Shown: piece by piece, positions 1 through 6,712 of the stretch
Position numbering within the stretch: position 1 is the stretch's first letter
Layout of the letters: each line of letters starts with the position of its first letter
Source: Syntrophus sp034006265
GTDB taxonomy: Bacteria > Desulfobacterota > Syntrophia > Syntrophales > Syntrophaceae
Reading direction: 5' to 3'
Length of the DNA stretch: 13,581 nt
Assembly: GCA_034006265.1 (NCBI GenBank)
Contig: JAVETB010000072.1
Coordinates: 1 to 13,581, forward strand
Notes under the pieces: model-generated
The model's database searches: none
The model's input: the letters and a program-made list of their open reading frames with translations, nothing else
What the model was told of the DNA's origin: nothing
Translations under genes and position numbers: made by a program

Positions 1-106
1 CCCGACGAATTGACCTGAGATCACCTTACCATCGGGAAGCCCGGCCCTACGCTCTTCCGGTTAGAGGCTTCCGGAAACGATTCAAGACCCTGGAAGGATA
101 ACGCCA
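1..106 (+). other. Leader upstream of leuD; possible extreme 3' end of a preceding gene
   Basis: The window opens only 106 bases before leuD. One forward frame reads P-D-E-L-T and stops at a TGA at 16-18. This could be the tail of leuC, the usual upstream partner of leuD, but five residues cannot prove it. A small hairpin can form between TTCCGG (55-60) and CCGGAA (71-76). It has no T-run behind it, so it is not a clear terminator. The leuD ribosome-binding site GGAAGGA lies at 92-98. Confidence 0.3.
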
Positions 107-604
107 ATGAAATTTCAAGGAAAAGTATGGAAATTCGGGGATAATATCGATACGGACGCCATTATTCCGGCCCGTTACCTGAACACCTTTGATCCGCAGG
201 CCCTTGCCGCCCACTGTATGGAGGATGCCGACCCCGACTTTCCCCGGAAGGTGAGGTCAGGAGACATCATCGTCGCCGGCGAGAATTTCGGTTGCGGTTC
301 CTCCCGTGAACACGCCCCCATCGCCATCAAGGCAGCCGGCATCTCCTGCGTGATTGCCAAGAGCTTCGCCCGGATTTTCTATCGAAATGCCTTCAACATG
401 GGGCTGCCCATCTTCGAGTCCCCGGAGCTTTATGACCGGATAGCTGAAGGCCGGTCCGTCACCGTCGACGGAGATTCCGGAGTCATTCTCATGGAGGGAG
501 CGGAAGCGTCGCCGCTTTCCATCGAACCGATTCCTCCGTTCATGCAGGAACTGATTGCCGACGGGGGACTCATGAAGCACCTCGCCCGCAAAAGCAGGGG
601 TTAA
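107..604 (+). CDS. leuD: 3-isopropylmalate dehydratase small subunit
   Basis: Small subunit of the [4Fe-4S] isomerase that interconverts 2- and 3-isopropylmalate in leucine biosynthesis. The large subunit LeuC carries the cluster. The protein has 165 residues, which fits the short LeuD type found in archaea and many anaerobes; E. coli LeuD has about 200. The family signature GENFGCGSSREHAP is at residues 58-71, preceded by the N-terminal block GDNIDTDAIIPARYLNT (11-27) and followed by AKSFARIFYRNAFNMGLP (84-101). The YLNT stretch lies in the loop associated with substrate choice between isopropylmalate and homoaconitate enzymes, so a homoaconitase-type role is not fully excluded. The ATG is preceded by GGAAGGA with 8 bases between. 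leuC is presumably just outside the window. The rtcA-like gene follows after 51 bases on the same strand. Confidence 0.93.
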   Translation: MKFQGKVWKFGDNIDTDAIIPARYLNTFDPQALAAHCMEDADPDFPRKVRSGDIIVAGENFGCGSSREHAPIAIKAAGISCVIAKSFARIFYRNAFNMGLPIFESPELYDRIAEGRSVTVDGDSGVILMEGAEASPLSIEPIPPFMQELIADGGLMKHLARKSRG

Positions 605-655
605 GCGCCGTTCTGCCGGCGAGCAAGCACCAGGTTCTGAAAAGAGCAGCATACG

Positions 656-1735
656 ATGATCGAGATCGACGGCAGTCGGAAATCGGGGTCAGGAACCATC
701 GTGCGGGACGCCGTTTCCCTTGCCGCCCTCGTCATGGAGGACCTCTCCCTGATCAACATCCGGGCGAAGCGGCGGCCGAAGCCGGGTTTGAGAGCGCAGC
801 ATCTCCGTGCCATCGAAGCCATGGCCGAACTCTGCCGGGGCCGCCTGGAAGGGGCGTCGCTCGGGGCCGGGGAAATCCGCTTCTTTCCAGGGCGGACGAT
901 TCGAGGAGGCTCATACGACTGGGACATCGGCACCGCCGGTTCCACCACCATGCTCTTCCTGGGAGTCCTTCCCCTTGCCCTGTACGCCGACCGGCCGTCC
1001 CGTTTCCGGATAACGGGAGGACTCTTTCAGGACTTTGCACCGTCCGTCTATTCCCTGCAGCATGTCCTGCTGCCCCTGCTGAAACGGATGGGAGCGGACA
1101 TTGAGCTGCGCATTCTCCGCCCCGGTTACGTCCCCAGAGGGCAGGGGAAGATCGCCGTCGTCGTGAATCCGCTGAGGGCCCCCCTTGCCCCGCTGACCCT
1201 CATCCAACAGGGAAAGCCCGCGGCCATTCAAGGCGTTGCCCTGTCTTCTCTGCTCCAGGAGCGACGGGTCTCGGACAGGATGGCGGATGAATGCCGGAAG
1301 AACCTGGCAGCCCAAGGACATTCGGTTCGGATAGAACCCCTTTACGATACGGAGGCAGCCCCTGTCTATGAACAACCGGCCGTCCAGGGGGGGGCAGCCC
1401 TGGCGCTCTGGGCGGAAACCGACAGGGGATGCCTGCTCGGCGCCGATTGCGCTGGATCCCCGCGCCGCAGTTCGGAATTCATCGGCAGGAAAGTCGCCCG
1501 GACGCTGATGGAAACCCTGAAGTCCGGAGCCACGGTCGATGTTCACGTAGCGGATCAGATCATCCCCTTTGCAGCCCTGGCCGAAGGCTGGAGCTGCTTC
1601 AGAATTCCGGAGGTCACCGATCACATTGATTCCCGGCTCTGGATGGTGGAGACATTTCTGGGGGCCCGGACGGAACGTTCAAACCGAACCCTGCGGATCC
1701 GGGGAATCGGGTACCGGCGATCCTCAGCTTCATGA
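656..1735 (+). CDS. rtcA: RNA 3'-terminal phosphate cyclase (RtcA-like, diverged)
   Basis: RtcA-family protein of 359 residues, near the usual ~340. The family converts RNA 3'-phosphate ends to 2',3'-cyclic phosphates through a covalent AMP-histidine intermediate. Recognisable blocks are the N-terminal IDGS, the NIRAKRRPKPGLRAQHLRAIEAMAE region (residues ~34-57), a DIGTAGSTT block (~98-106), SGATVDVHVADQ near residue 300, and the HxADQ motif whose His (about residue 297) aligns with the adenylated histidine. Odd points: the family's N-terminal glycine-rich EGGGQ is replaced by KSGSGT, the usual GGT(D/N) block reads GGLFQDF, and the late KGK-AE-VG block reads SPRRSSEFIG. It is therefore a diverged member, and its activity is inferred rather than assured. 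No rtcB or rtcR is nearby. The ATG has only a weak AAGAG upstream (642-646). The stop codon touches the ribosome-binding site of the next gene, which suggests co-transcription and coupled translation. Confidence 0.85.
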   Translation: MIEIDGSRKSGSGTIVRDAVSLAALVMEDLSLINIRAKRRPKPGLRAQHLRAIEAMAELCRGRLEGASLGAGEIRFFPGRTIRGGSYDWDIGTAGSTTMLFLGVLPLALYADRPSRFRITGGLFQDFAPSVYSLQHVLLPLLKRMGADIELRILRPGYVPRGQGKIAVVVNPLRAPLAPLTLIQQGKPAAIQGVALSSLLQERRVSDRMADECRKNLAAQGHSVRIEPLYDTEAAPVYEQPAVQGGAALALWAETDRGCLLGADCAGSPRRSSEFIGRKVARTLMETLKSGATVDVHVADQIIPFAALAEGWSCFRIPEVTDHIDSRLWMVETFLGARTERSNRTLRIRGIGYRRSSAS

Positions 1736-1741
1736 AAGGAG
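1735..1741 (+). promoter_or_regulatory. Ribosome-binding site deciding the TTG start at 1751
   Basis: AAAGGAG at 1735-1741 overlaps the last base of the rtcA TGA stop (1733-1735) and lies 9 bases before TTG at 1751. No better-placed ATG is available before the conserved part of the downstream protein. This strong site is the main reason for accepting the TTG start, and it implies translational coupling with rtcA. Confidence 0.7.
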
Positions 1742-1750
1742 CCCCAATTC

Positions 1751-2413
1751 TTGGCCGCGAAAGAACATGACCCTCCCCGGAATGATGGGCTGCGTACCGA
1801 CTTTGAAACCATCCGGATCGACCTGCCCAGAGAATCCATCTACCGGCGGCTGGGCTACCGGCGCGATACCACCCGGATCTCTCCCCGGCAGTCCGCAGAA
1901 ATCGAGAACTACATGGAAGAGGCGCGGTCCCTCATCTCTCTGAAAGGGACCGTCCTGCGTCTTTCAATCGCTGAAATCTCACCGGCCCGTGTCGTTCTGG
2001 AGGGCGGAGTGGCATTTGAGAGCCGTCACCTGGCCAGATTTTTTGACCGTTGCCGGGAGGCGGCCCTCCTGGGGGCTACCGCCGGTTCGGCGATCATGGA
2101 GGCTATTGCCGATGACGCCGCCGGGCGCAATGTAACCCGGGCCGTCGTTCTGGATGCCACGGCAAGCGAGATGACCGATGCCGCCCTGGACTGGATACTG
2201 GCGTCTCTGCGCCCTTCTCTGCGCCGGGAAAACAAGATGTTCCTTCCCCGGCGTTATTCCGCCGGCTACGGAGACTTTGCCCTGGAGAATCAGAGGACGA
2301 TTTATCGCCTGCTGCAGTTGAACCGGTTCGGCGTCATCCTCACCGAAAGCTGCCTCCTCGTCCCCGAAAAATCCGTAACGGCCCTCACGGGTATCCGGGA
2401 CGTCGCCCCGTGA
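1751..2413 (+). CDS. Stand-alone methionine synthase reactivation (activation-domain) protein
   Basis: A 220-residue protein resembling the AdoMet-binding activation domain of cobalamin-dependent methionine synthase, present here as a separate polypeptide as in Thermotoga and many anaerobes. The diagnostic region is RYSAGYGDFALENQRTIY (from residue 168), equivalent to the conserved R-x-SPGYGD AdoMet-binding stretch. It is followed by a C-terminal GVILTESCLLVPEKSVTALTGI block. A central helical part (residues ~110-150) has the small-residue-rich GATAGSAIMEAIADDA pattern. The likely role is reductive methylation of inactive cob(II)alamin on the short MetH encoded at 3526-5961, which lacks this domain. 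The start is TTG with a strong ribosome-binding site. The 3' end overlaps a perfect 11-bp hairpin (2381-2417). The ferritin-like gene converges from the other strand. Confidence 0.85.
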   Translation: MAAKEHDPPRNDGLRTDFETIRIDLPRESIYRRLGYRRDTTRISPRQSAEIENYMEEARSLISLKGTVLRLSIAEISPARVVLEGGVAFESRHLARFFDRCREAALLGATAGSAIMEAIADDAAGRNVTRAVVLDATASEMTDAALDWILASLRPSLRRENKMFLPRRYSAGYGDFALENQRTIYRLLQLNRFGVILTESCLLVPEKSVTALTGIRDVAP

Positions 2414-2417
2414 GGGC
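2381..2417 (-). terminator. Perfect 11-bp hairpin across a stop codon, candidate terminator of the convergent ferritin-like gene
   Basis: GCCCTCACGGG (2381-2391) and CCCGTGAGGGC (2407-2417) are exact reverse complements around a 15-base loop. The right arm includes the TGA stop of the upstream + strand gene. On the - strand the hairpin is followed after about 8 bases by a short T-run (the complement of the AAAAA near 2367-2371), which fits a loosely spaced Rho-independent terminator for the gene ending at 2459. On the + strand no T-run follows, so any function for the + transcript would be Rho-assisted or 3'-end protection. Confidence 0.45.
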
Positions 2418-2458
2418 GGACGGCGGCCTCACACCTTTCAGGGCAGGGGCACCGCTGC

Positions 2459-2914
2459 CTACCACACCTCGGGAAAAGCCATATTGGTATAGAGATCTTC
2501 CAGCTTCGCCTTGTGGGATTGTTCCATCGACGCCAGGTTGTCAAAAATTTCTCTCTGCCCTTCGTCATCGCTGGCCCGAGAGAATCCGAAGTACATGTTC
2601 ATGGCGTCCTCTTCCTTTTTCATGGCCAGCGCAATGGCATCAACAGGCTTCATTTCCATGGATAATGACGGCCTCTCGACGGTTTCGGACACTTTGTAGT
2701 CCGGGCCGGATTTGAACTTCATGGTCCGCGACTCATCGGTGAGAAAACCCTCCAGTAAGGCACGGTGTCCGCGTTCCTCAGCAGCCAGATGACCGAAAAT
2801 GGTCTTCAGATTGCCGTCCACCGTTTTATCGCACACGTCCTGATAAAACGTCGCCGCCTCTATTTCCCTCTCGATCGCCATGTTTAAAATCTTTTTGTAG
2901 ACCTCTGATTCCAT
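2459..2914 (-). CDS. Ferritin-like di-iron protein, rubrerythrin family without rubredoxin domain
   Basis: A 151-residue four-helix di-iron protein. Helix 1 carries AIEREIEAATFYQ (residues 13-25), helix 2 the E-x-x-H pair in EERGH (E47, H50), helix 3 KKEEDAMNMYF (99-109) and helix 4 MEQSHKAKLEDLY (E131, H134). These are the repeated E...E-x-x-H signatures of the rubrerythrin/ferritin-like superfamily. There is a single Cys, so the C-terminal Fe(Cys)4 rubredoxin module of classical rubrerythrin is absent. In anaerobes such proteins act in peroxide reduction or iron handling in the cytoplasm, but the exact role is not visible here. The ATG has AAGGAG 7 bases upstream. A 14-bp palindrome (2947-2960) lies about 33 bases before the start and could be an operator. 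It is convergent with the MetH-reactivation gene, so it is probably monocistronic. Confidence 0.85.
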   Translation of the reverse strand: MESEVYKKILNMAIEREIEAATFYQDVCDKTVDGNLKTIFGHLAAEERGHRALLEGFLTDESRTMKFKSGPDYKVSETVERPSLSMEMKPVDAIALAMKKEEDAMNMYFGFSRASDDEGQREIFDNLASMEQSHKAKLEDLYTNMAFPEVW

Positions 2915-2946
2915 GCTCTTCTCCTTGTGCTTTTTTAATTTCTACG

Positions 2947-2960
2947 TAATCGCCCGATTA
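2947..2960. promoter_or_regulatory. Palindrome upstream of the ferritin-like gene, possible operator
   Basis: TAATCG (2947-2952), CC, CGATTA (2955-2960) is a perfect inverted repeat centred about 40 bases upstream of the ferritin-like start codon. Its position and size suit a repressor or activator site for a redox- or iron-responsive regulator. It does not match the Fur or PerR consensus well enough to name one. Chance occurrence remains possible. Confidence 0.35.
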
Positions 2961-3163
2961 AATTCCAGCCGGTGCTCCCGGCAGCGATTCGAACGGCCCG
3001 CGCCATCAAGGGCAGAAATAGGCCGGCATCTCCAACAACACTTCAATCCGCTGGACGGCTGACGCTCCTCCGTCTGCCCCCTGTTTTCCAGGCACAAATA
3101 TAGACGCATCGGGCGGATGTGTCAATCCAATGCTGGGCCGAAAATGCCCGATAAAAAATAGGG

Positions 3164-3192
3164 TGATTGCCGGGATTCGAATATGCTATAAA
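3164..3192 (+). promoter_or_regulatory. Candidate distal metH promoter with extended -10
   Basis: TGCTATAAA at 3184-3192 is an extended -10 (TGn plus TATAAA). The hexamer 17 bases upstream (GTGATT, 3164-3169) is a weak -35. It would give a leader of about 330 bases before metH. Judged by eye only. Confidence 0.3.
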
Positions 3193-3379
3193 CAGTTGCG
3201 AACCTGCATGGGTTCCGCTTGATGCCGCAAGGATCAACGCCCATTGCTCTTGTTCCCGAGATATCGCGCCGCAGGGCGGCTGGGAAGGAAAGGCAGACGG
3301 GGACAGAAGTGTTGTCCTGACGGGGGTGTGGCCACTTATCATCCTGCCGGCACATACGCGGCACACCGGATGAGTTCGA

Positions 3380-3409
3380 TCAGGAGATATCTTTCTCTGA
3401 AATCCTTTT
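3380..3409 (+). terminator. Possible weak terminator or attenuator in the metH leader
   Basis: TCAGGAGA (3380-3387) pairs with TCTCTGA (3394-3400) with one bulged G. The hairpin is followed by AATCC and then TTTTT (3405-3409). The stem is short and A+T-rich, so termination would be inefficient. It lies between the two metH promoter candidates, as an attenuator or insulating terminator would. Confidence 0.25.
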
Positions 3410-3437
3410 TCTCATCGTTCACATGGACAAAAGCCTA

Positions 3438-3467
3438 TTGACAGGGCCTTCCCCGGCAGGCTAAATA
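3438..3467 (+). promoter_or_regulatory. Candidate proximal metH promoter
   Basis: TTGACA (3438-3443) is a perfect sigma-70 -35. It is followed 17-18 bases later by CTAAATA (3461-3467), a mediocre -10. The expected start near 3474 leaves a leader of about 50 bases. AGCCT (3432-3436) and AGGCT (3458-3462) bracket the element as an inverted repeat and could be an operator. Confidence 0.45.
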
Positions 3468-3525
3468 CAAACCCCTGAAAGATGACAGAATTCAGCATTC
3501 GACCTCTACTCTGGAACGTAACCTC

Positions 3526-5961
3526 ATGAAATCCAAAGAAACAATCCGCCGCCTTTTAAAAAAGAGAATCCTCATACTCGACGGCGCCACGGGAACGGAG
3601 CTGCAGAAACGGGGCATGCCCCCCGGAGCCTGCCCCGAATTGTGGTGCCTGGAACATCCGGAGACCCTGTCGGAAATCCATAAGGCTTATGGAGATGCCG
3701 GTGCGGACATGGTCTACACGGGAACCTTCGGGGCAAACCGCTACAAGCTTTCCCAATATGGAAGCGCCCATCGAGTGCGGGAAATCAACCGAGAGCTGGC
3801 AGGGATCGCCAGGCGTGCCGTCGGCCAGGGAATCCTTCTCGCCGGCGACATCAGTTCTACCGGCCATTTTGTGGAGCCTTTCGGCGATCTCCCCTTTGAA
3901 GAGGCCGTCGCCGCCTTTTCGGAACAGATCCTGGGCCTGGCGGAAGGCGGGGTCGATCTTTTCATCATTGAAACCATGATGGACATTCAGGAAGCGCGCG
4001 CCGCCCTCCTGGCCGTCAAGGAGACCTGTCCGGCCTTTACGATGGTTACCCTGACTTATGAAAACGGGGGCCGCACCCTCAACGGCACCGATCCGGTCTC
4101 CGCCCTGATCACCCTGCAGAGCCTTGGGGCCGATGCCGTGGGCTGCAACTGCTCCACCGGACCGGAAGACATGCTCCCCCTGATCGAGGCCATGAAACCT
4201 TACGCAACGGTACCCCTGGCGGCCAAGCCCAACGCGGGTCTCCCCCGGCTGGAAGGGGAGGATGCCTTCTTCGATATGAACGCCGCATCCTTCGCCGGTC
4301 ACGGCCCGGCCTTCGCCGCCGCGGGCGTCAATCTGCTCGGCGGCTGCTGCGGGACGACACCCGATCATATCCGGCAACTAGCCGAATCGCTGAAATCCAC
4401 CCCGCCCCGCCCCCCGGTCTGCAAAGCCCTGAGCGCCGTGAGTTCAGCCCGGAGATACCGGCTTCTGGAGAGGGGGAAGCCCCTGGTCATCGTCGGCGAA
4501 CGCCTTAACCCTACAGGGAAGAAGGCCCTGCAGCAGGAACTCCTCGCAGGCCGCATGTCCCTGGTCCGGCAGATGACCCGCGAGCAGGAGCAGCTGGGAG
4601 CTGATCTGCTGGATGTCAACGTCGGCGTTCCCGGCATCGATGAAGAGAAAACAATCCGGAACGTCCTCGCCCTGCTGTCCACGGCGACGGAGCTGCCGCT
4701 GGTCATCGATTCCGCAAAGGTGGAAATCGTGGAGACGGCGCTGCGCCTTTACCCGGGACGGGCCCTGATCAATTCCATCTCCGGGGAAAAGGAAAAATTG
4801 GAGCGCCTCCTGCCCCTGGCCGCCCATTACGGGGCCATGTTCATCCTCCTGCCGCTGGCCGACGGCGAAGTACCCGAAAACGCCGACCGTCGGATCGCCA
4901 TTGTCCGGGAGGTCTACAGAAAAGCGCGACACCTGGGTTTTTCAAAGGAGGACATCGTCGTCGACGGCCTGGTCATGACGGCCGCCACCAACGCCAATGC
5001 GCCGGCGGAAACGCTCAAGACCATCGCCTGGGTGACCAGCCGCTTCAGGGCCAAAACCATACTTGGCATCTCCAATGTGTCGTTCGGCCTGCCGGAGCGC
5101 AAATGGCTCAACGCCTCCTTCCTGGCCATGGCTCAGCTCTCCGGACTGACGATGGCCATCGCCAATCCGTCCATGGAAGAACTCATGTCCATCAAGCGGG
5201 CCACTGATGTCCTGACAGGCGTGGACGCACAGGCCGCACGCTATATCGCCCATTTCACCGGGACGGCGGACATCGGGGAACCGGGACCCTCGGCGGCTCC
5301 AACGCCCCGGACCCCAGAGGAAAAGCTCCGGACAGCCGTGCTGGACGGCAACCGCGACGACATCGCGGATCTGGTGGAAACTGCCCTCACAGCAGGCCTG
5401 GAAGCCCGAAACATCGTCGATGACCTGCTTATTCCTGCCATCGTTGAGGTGGGAACCCTTTTTGACCGGAAGATTTATTTCCTGCCCCAACTGATCGCCA
5501 GCGCCGAGGCAATGAAGAAGGCCCTGGAGGTCCTGGAACCGAGGCTGCAGAGAAGCGGAACGTCCGCAGGGTCCAAGGGGACGATTGTCATGGCCACGGT
5601 TCAGGGCGACATCCATGATATCGGGAAAAACATCGTCGTCCTGATGCTTAAAAATCACGGATACCAGGTTCTCGATCTCGGTAAGGACGTATCCACGGAA
5701 AGGCTTCTGGAGACGATTCGGACAAAAACCCCGGATGTCGTGGGACTGTCCGCCCTGATGACCACCACCATGGGCTCCATGAAAACGGCCATCGAGCAGG
5801 CAAGGAAGGAAGGGCTGACCTGCCCCTTTCTCATCGGGGGGGCTGTGGTCACCCGCTCATATGCGGAGAACATCGGAGCGGCGTATGCCGGAGACGGCGT
5901 CGAGGCGGTCCGGGTTGTCGAGCGGCTCCTGAAGAATGCGAAGCAGGAAATGTTGACATAG
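3526..5961 (+). CDS. metH: Cobalamin-dependent methionine synthase, short form without activation domain
   Basis: Transfers methyl from methyltetrahydrofolate to homocysteine via methylcobalamin. The order is as follows. Residues ~1-290 are the homocysteine-binding barrel, with GATGTELQKRG near the N terminus and zinc-ligand cysteines C209 (GCNCSTG) and C274/C275 (GGCCGTT). Residues ~315-575 are the pterin-binding barrel (VIVGERLNPTGKK, DVNVG, VIDSAKVEIVETAL, LGISNVSFGLPER). A B12 cap helix domain runs from ~597 to 680. The B12-binding Rossmann domain carries D695-I-H697-D-I-G700, where H697 is the lower axial cobalt ligand, followed by GLSALMTTTM and LIGGAVVT. At 811 residues it lacks the ~330-residue AdoMet activation domain of E. 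coli MetH (1,227 residues). That function is supplied by the separate gene at 1751-2413. The ATG has only a weak GGAA (3513-3516) before it. pyrE follows after 65 bases on the same strand. Confidence 0.93.
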   Translation: MKSKETIRRLLKKRILILDGATGTELQKRGMPPGACPELWCLEHPETLSEIHKAYGDAGADMVYTGTFGANRYKLSQYGSAHRVREINRELAGIARRAVGQGILLAGDISSTGHFVEPFGDLPFEEAVAAFSEQILGLAEGGVDLFIIETMMDIQEARAALLAVKETCPAFTMVTLTYENGGRTLNGTDPVSALITLQSLGADAVGCNCSTGPEDMLPLIEAMKPYATVPLAAKPNAGLPRLEGEDAFFDMNAASFAGHGPAFAAAGVNLLGGCCGTTPDHIRQLAESLKSTPPRPPVCKALSAVSSARRYRLLERGKPLVIVGERLNPTGKKALQQELLAGRMSLVRQMTREQEQLGADLLDVNVGVPGIDEEKTIRNVLALLSTATELPLVIDSAKVEIVETALRLYPGRALINSISGEKEKLERLLPLAAHYGAMFILLPLADGEVPENADRRIAIVREVYRKARHLGFSKEDIVVDGLVMTAATNANAPAETLKTIAWVTSRFRAKTILGISNVSFGLPERKWLNASFLAMAQLSGLTMAIANPSMEELMSIKRATDVLTGVDAQAARYIAHFTGTADIGEPGPSAAPTPRTPEEKLRTAVLDGNRDDIADLVETALTAGLEARNIVDDLLIPAIVEVGTLFDRKIYFLPQLIASAEAMKKALEVLEPRLQRSGTSAGSKGTIVMATVQGDIHDIGKNIVVLMLKNHGYQVLDLGKDVSTERLLETIRTKTPDVVGLSALMTTTMGSMKTAIEQARKEGLTCPFLIGGAVVTRSYAENIGAAYAGDGVEAVRVVERLLKNAKQEMLT

Positions 5962-6026
5962 GACCGGGTCGGACCGGTTTCTTCAATCAAGGACAACACG
6001 GCACAAATCTGCCGGGAGAGGAAGAC

Positions 6027-6614
6027 ATGAGCACACCGGAAGCCAGAAAACAGCGCCTCATTGAGATCATTCTGGAGAAATCTTTCAAGTACAGCGACGA
6101 TCCCCCCTTTACCCTGGCCTCCGGGAGAAAGAGCGCGTATTACTTCAACTGCAAACCCACGACGCTCAACCCGGAGGGCATGAACCTCATCGGCGGTCTG
6201 CTGGCGGATATGCTGGCTGATGCGGAAGTCACCGCTGCCGGGGGGCTGACCCTGGGAGCCGATCCCCTGGCCGCCGCCCTGGCCGTCATTTCCCACCAGA
6301 GAGGAACGCCCATCAAGGCCTTCATCGTCCGCAAGGATGCCAAGGGGCACGGGACGAAGAGCGCCCTGGAAGGGGATGTTCAAGAGGGTGAGCGGGTTGT
6401 CATTCTCGACGACGTGATCACGACGGGGGGCTCCACCATCACCGCCATCGAGCGTGCCCGCGAGGCCGGACTGGTCGTCGATCGGGTCATTGCCCTGATT
6501 GACCGCGAGGAAGGAGGCCGCGCCAACATCGAAGCCCTTGTTCCCCGGGTCGATGCGGTCCTGACCCGCACAGAAATCATGGAACAGTATTCAGGAAAAT
6601 CATCCGTCTCCTGA
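6027..6614 (+). CDS. pyrE: Orotate phosphoribosyltransferase
   Basis: Converts orotate and PRPP to orotidine 5'-phosphate in pyrimidine synthesis. The 195 residues are a normal length. The PRPP-binding signature VVILDDVITTGGS is at residues 124-136, the flexible catalytic loop VRKDAKGHGT at 101-110, and the substrate-side LASGRKSAYYFNCK at 30-43. All are intact. The ATG has a good purine-rich site (GGGAGAGGAAG) a few bases upstream. It lies 65 bases after metH and could be co-transcribed with it. A small CCGG-CCGG hairpin in the gap (5964-5977), followed by TTTCTTC, might attenuate read-through but is weak. Confidence 0.95.
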   Translation: MSTPEARKQRLIEIILEKSFKYSDDPPFTLASGRKSAYYFNCKPTTLNPEGMNLIGGLLADMLADAEVTAAGGLTLGADPLAAALAVISHQRGTPIKAFIVRKDAKGHGTKSALEGDVQEGERVVILDDVITTGGSTITAIERAREAGLVVDRVIALIDREEGGRANIEALVPRVDAVLTRTEIMEQYSGKSSVS

Positions 6615-6632
6615 TCCGGTTCAGCCCCGGTC

Positions 6633-6649
6633 GGCCGCAGGCGGCTTTT
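6633..6649 (+). terminator. Weak intrinsic terminator candidate after pyrE
   Basis: GCCG (6634-6637) and CGGC (6642-6645) form a compact G+C stem with a CAGG loop, extended by a G-T pair at 6633/6646, followed by TTTT (6646-6649). The stem is short. A second hairpin, CCATC/GATGG (6666-6681), sits just before the next ribosome-binding site. Termination is plausible but partial. Confidence 0.35.
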
Positions 6650-6712
6650 GAAGAAGACACTCGGTCCATCGCAAGAGATGGTTCCACCTTCTTTGCAGAC
6701 AGGAAGTTCTTA

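Larger units (their letters stand above)
2915..3525. other. 611-base non-coding region between ferritin-like gene and metH
   Basis: Open frames here are short, lack ribosome-binding sites and have no recognisable protein character, so I call no gene. The left end holds the ferritin-like leader. The middle has an extended -10-type promoter candidate (3164-3192). Several short hairpins lie between it and metH: GCCGC/GCGGC around 3268-3280 with flanking TTCCC (3253-3257)/GGGAA (3282-3286); GGACA/TGTCC at 3301-3317; and TCAGGAGA/TCTCTGA at 3380-3400 followed by TTTTT at 3405-3409. A second promoter candidate sits at 3438-3467. I looked for cobalamin, SAM, SAH and THF riboswitch hallmarks. I saw only isolated fragments (GCCACT, CCTGCC), not a full aptamer. 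Confidence 0.5.

Noticed and set aside
911..1624. Long - strand open frame (237 codons) inside rtcA
   Set aside because: It is a shadow frame in G+C-rich coding DNA; the + strand frame carries the RtcA motifs.
2960..3060. tRNA-like T-loop (GATTCGAAC near 2986) on either strand
   Set aside because: The flanking five-base stems do not pair, and no matching acceptor stem or anticodon arm is found at the right distances.
3160..3200. Second T-loop-like GGATTCGAAT near 3173
   Set aside because: Neither strand gives a paired T-stem or a cloverleaf. It more likely forms part of a promoter spacer.
3043..3366. Open reading frames of 80-107 codons on the - strand before metH
   Set aside because: They have no ribosome-binding sites, odd Cys/Arg/Ser-rich composition, mutually overlapping frames and no recognisable family.
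3240..3370. Cobalamin riboswitch upstream of metH
   Set aside because: GCCACT and CCTGCC occur only a few bases apart, without the intervening conserved arms and core. This is not enough for a call.
3556..4377. Long - strand open frame (273 codons) inside metH
   Set aside because: It is antisense to the homocysteine-binding domain, with composition typical of a G+C-rich shadow frame.
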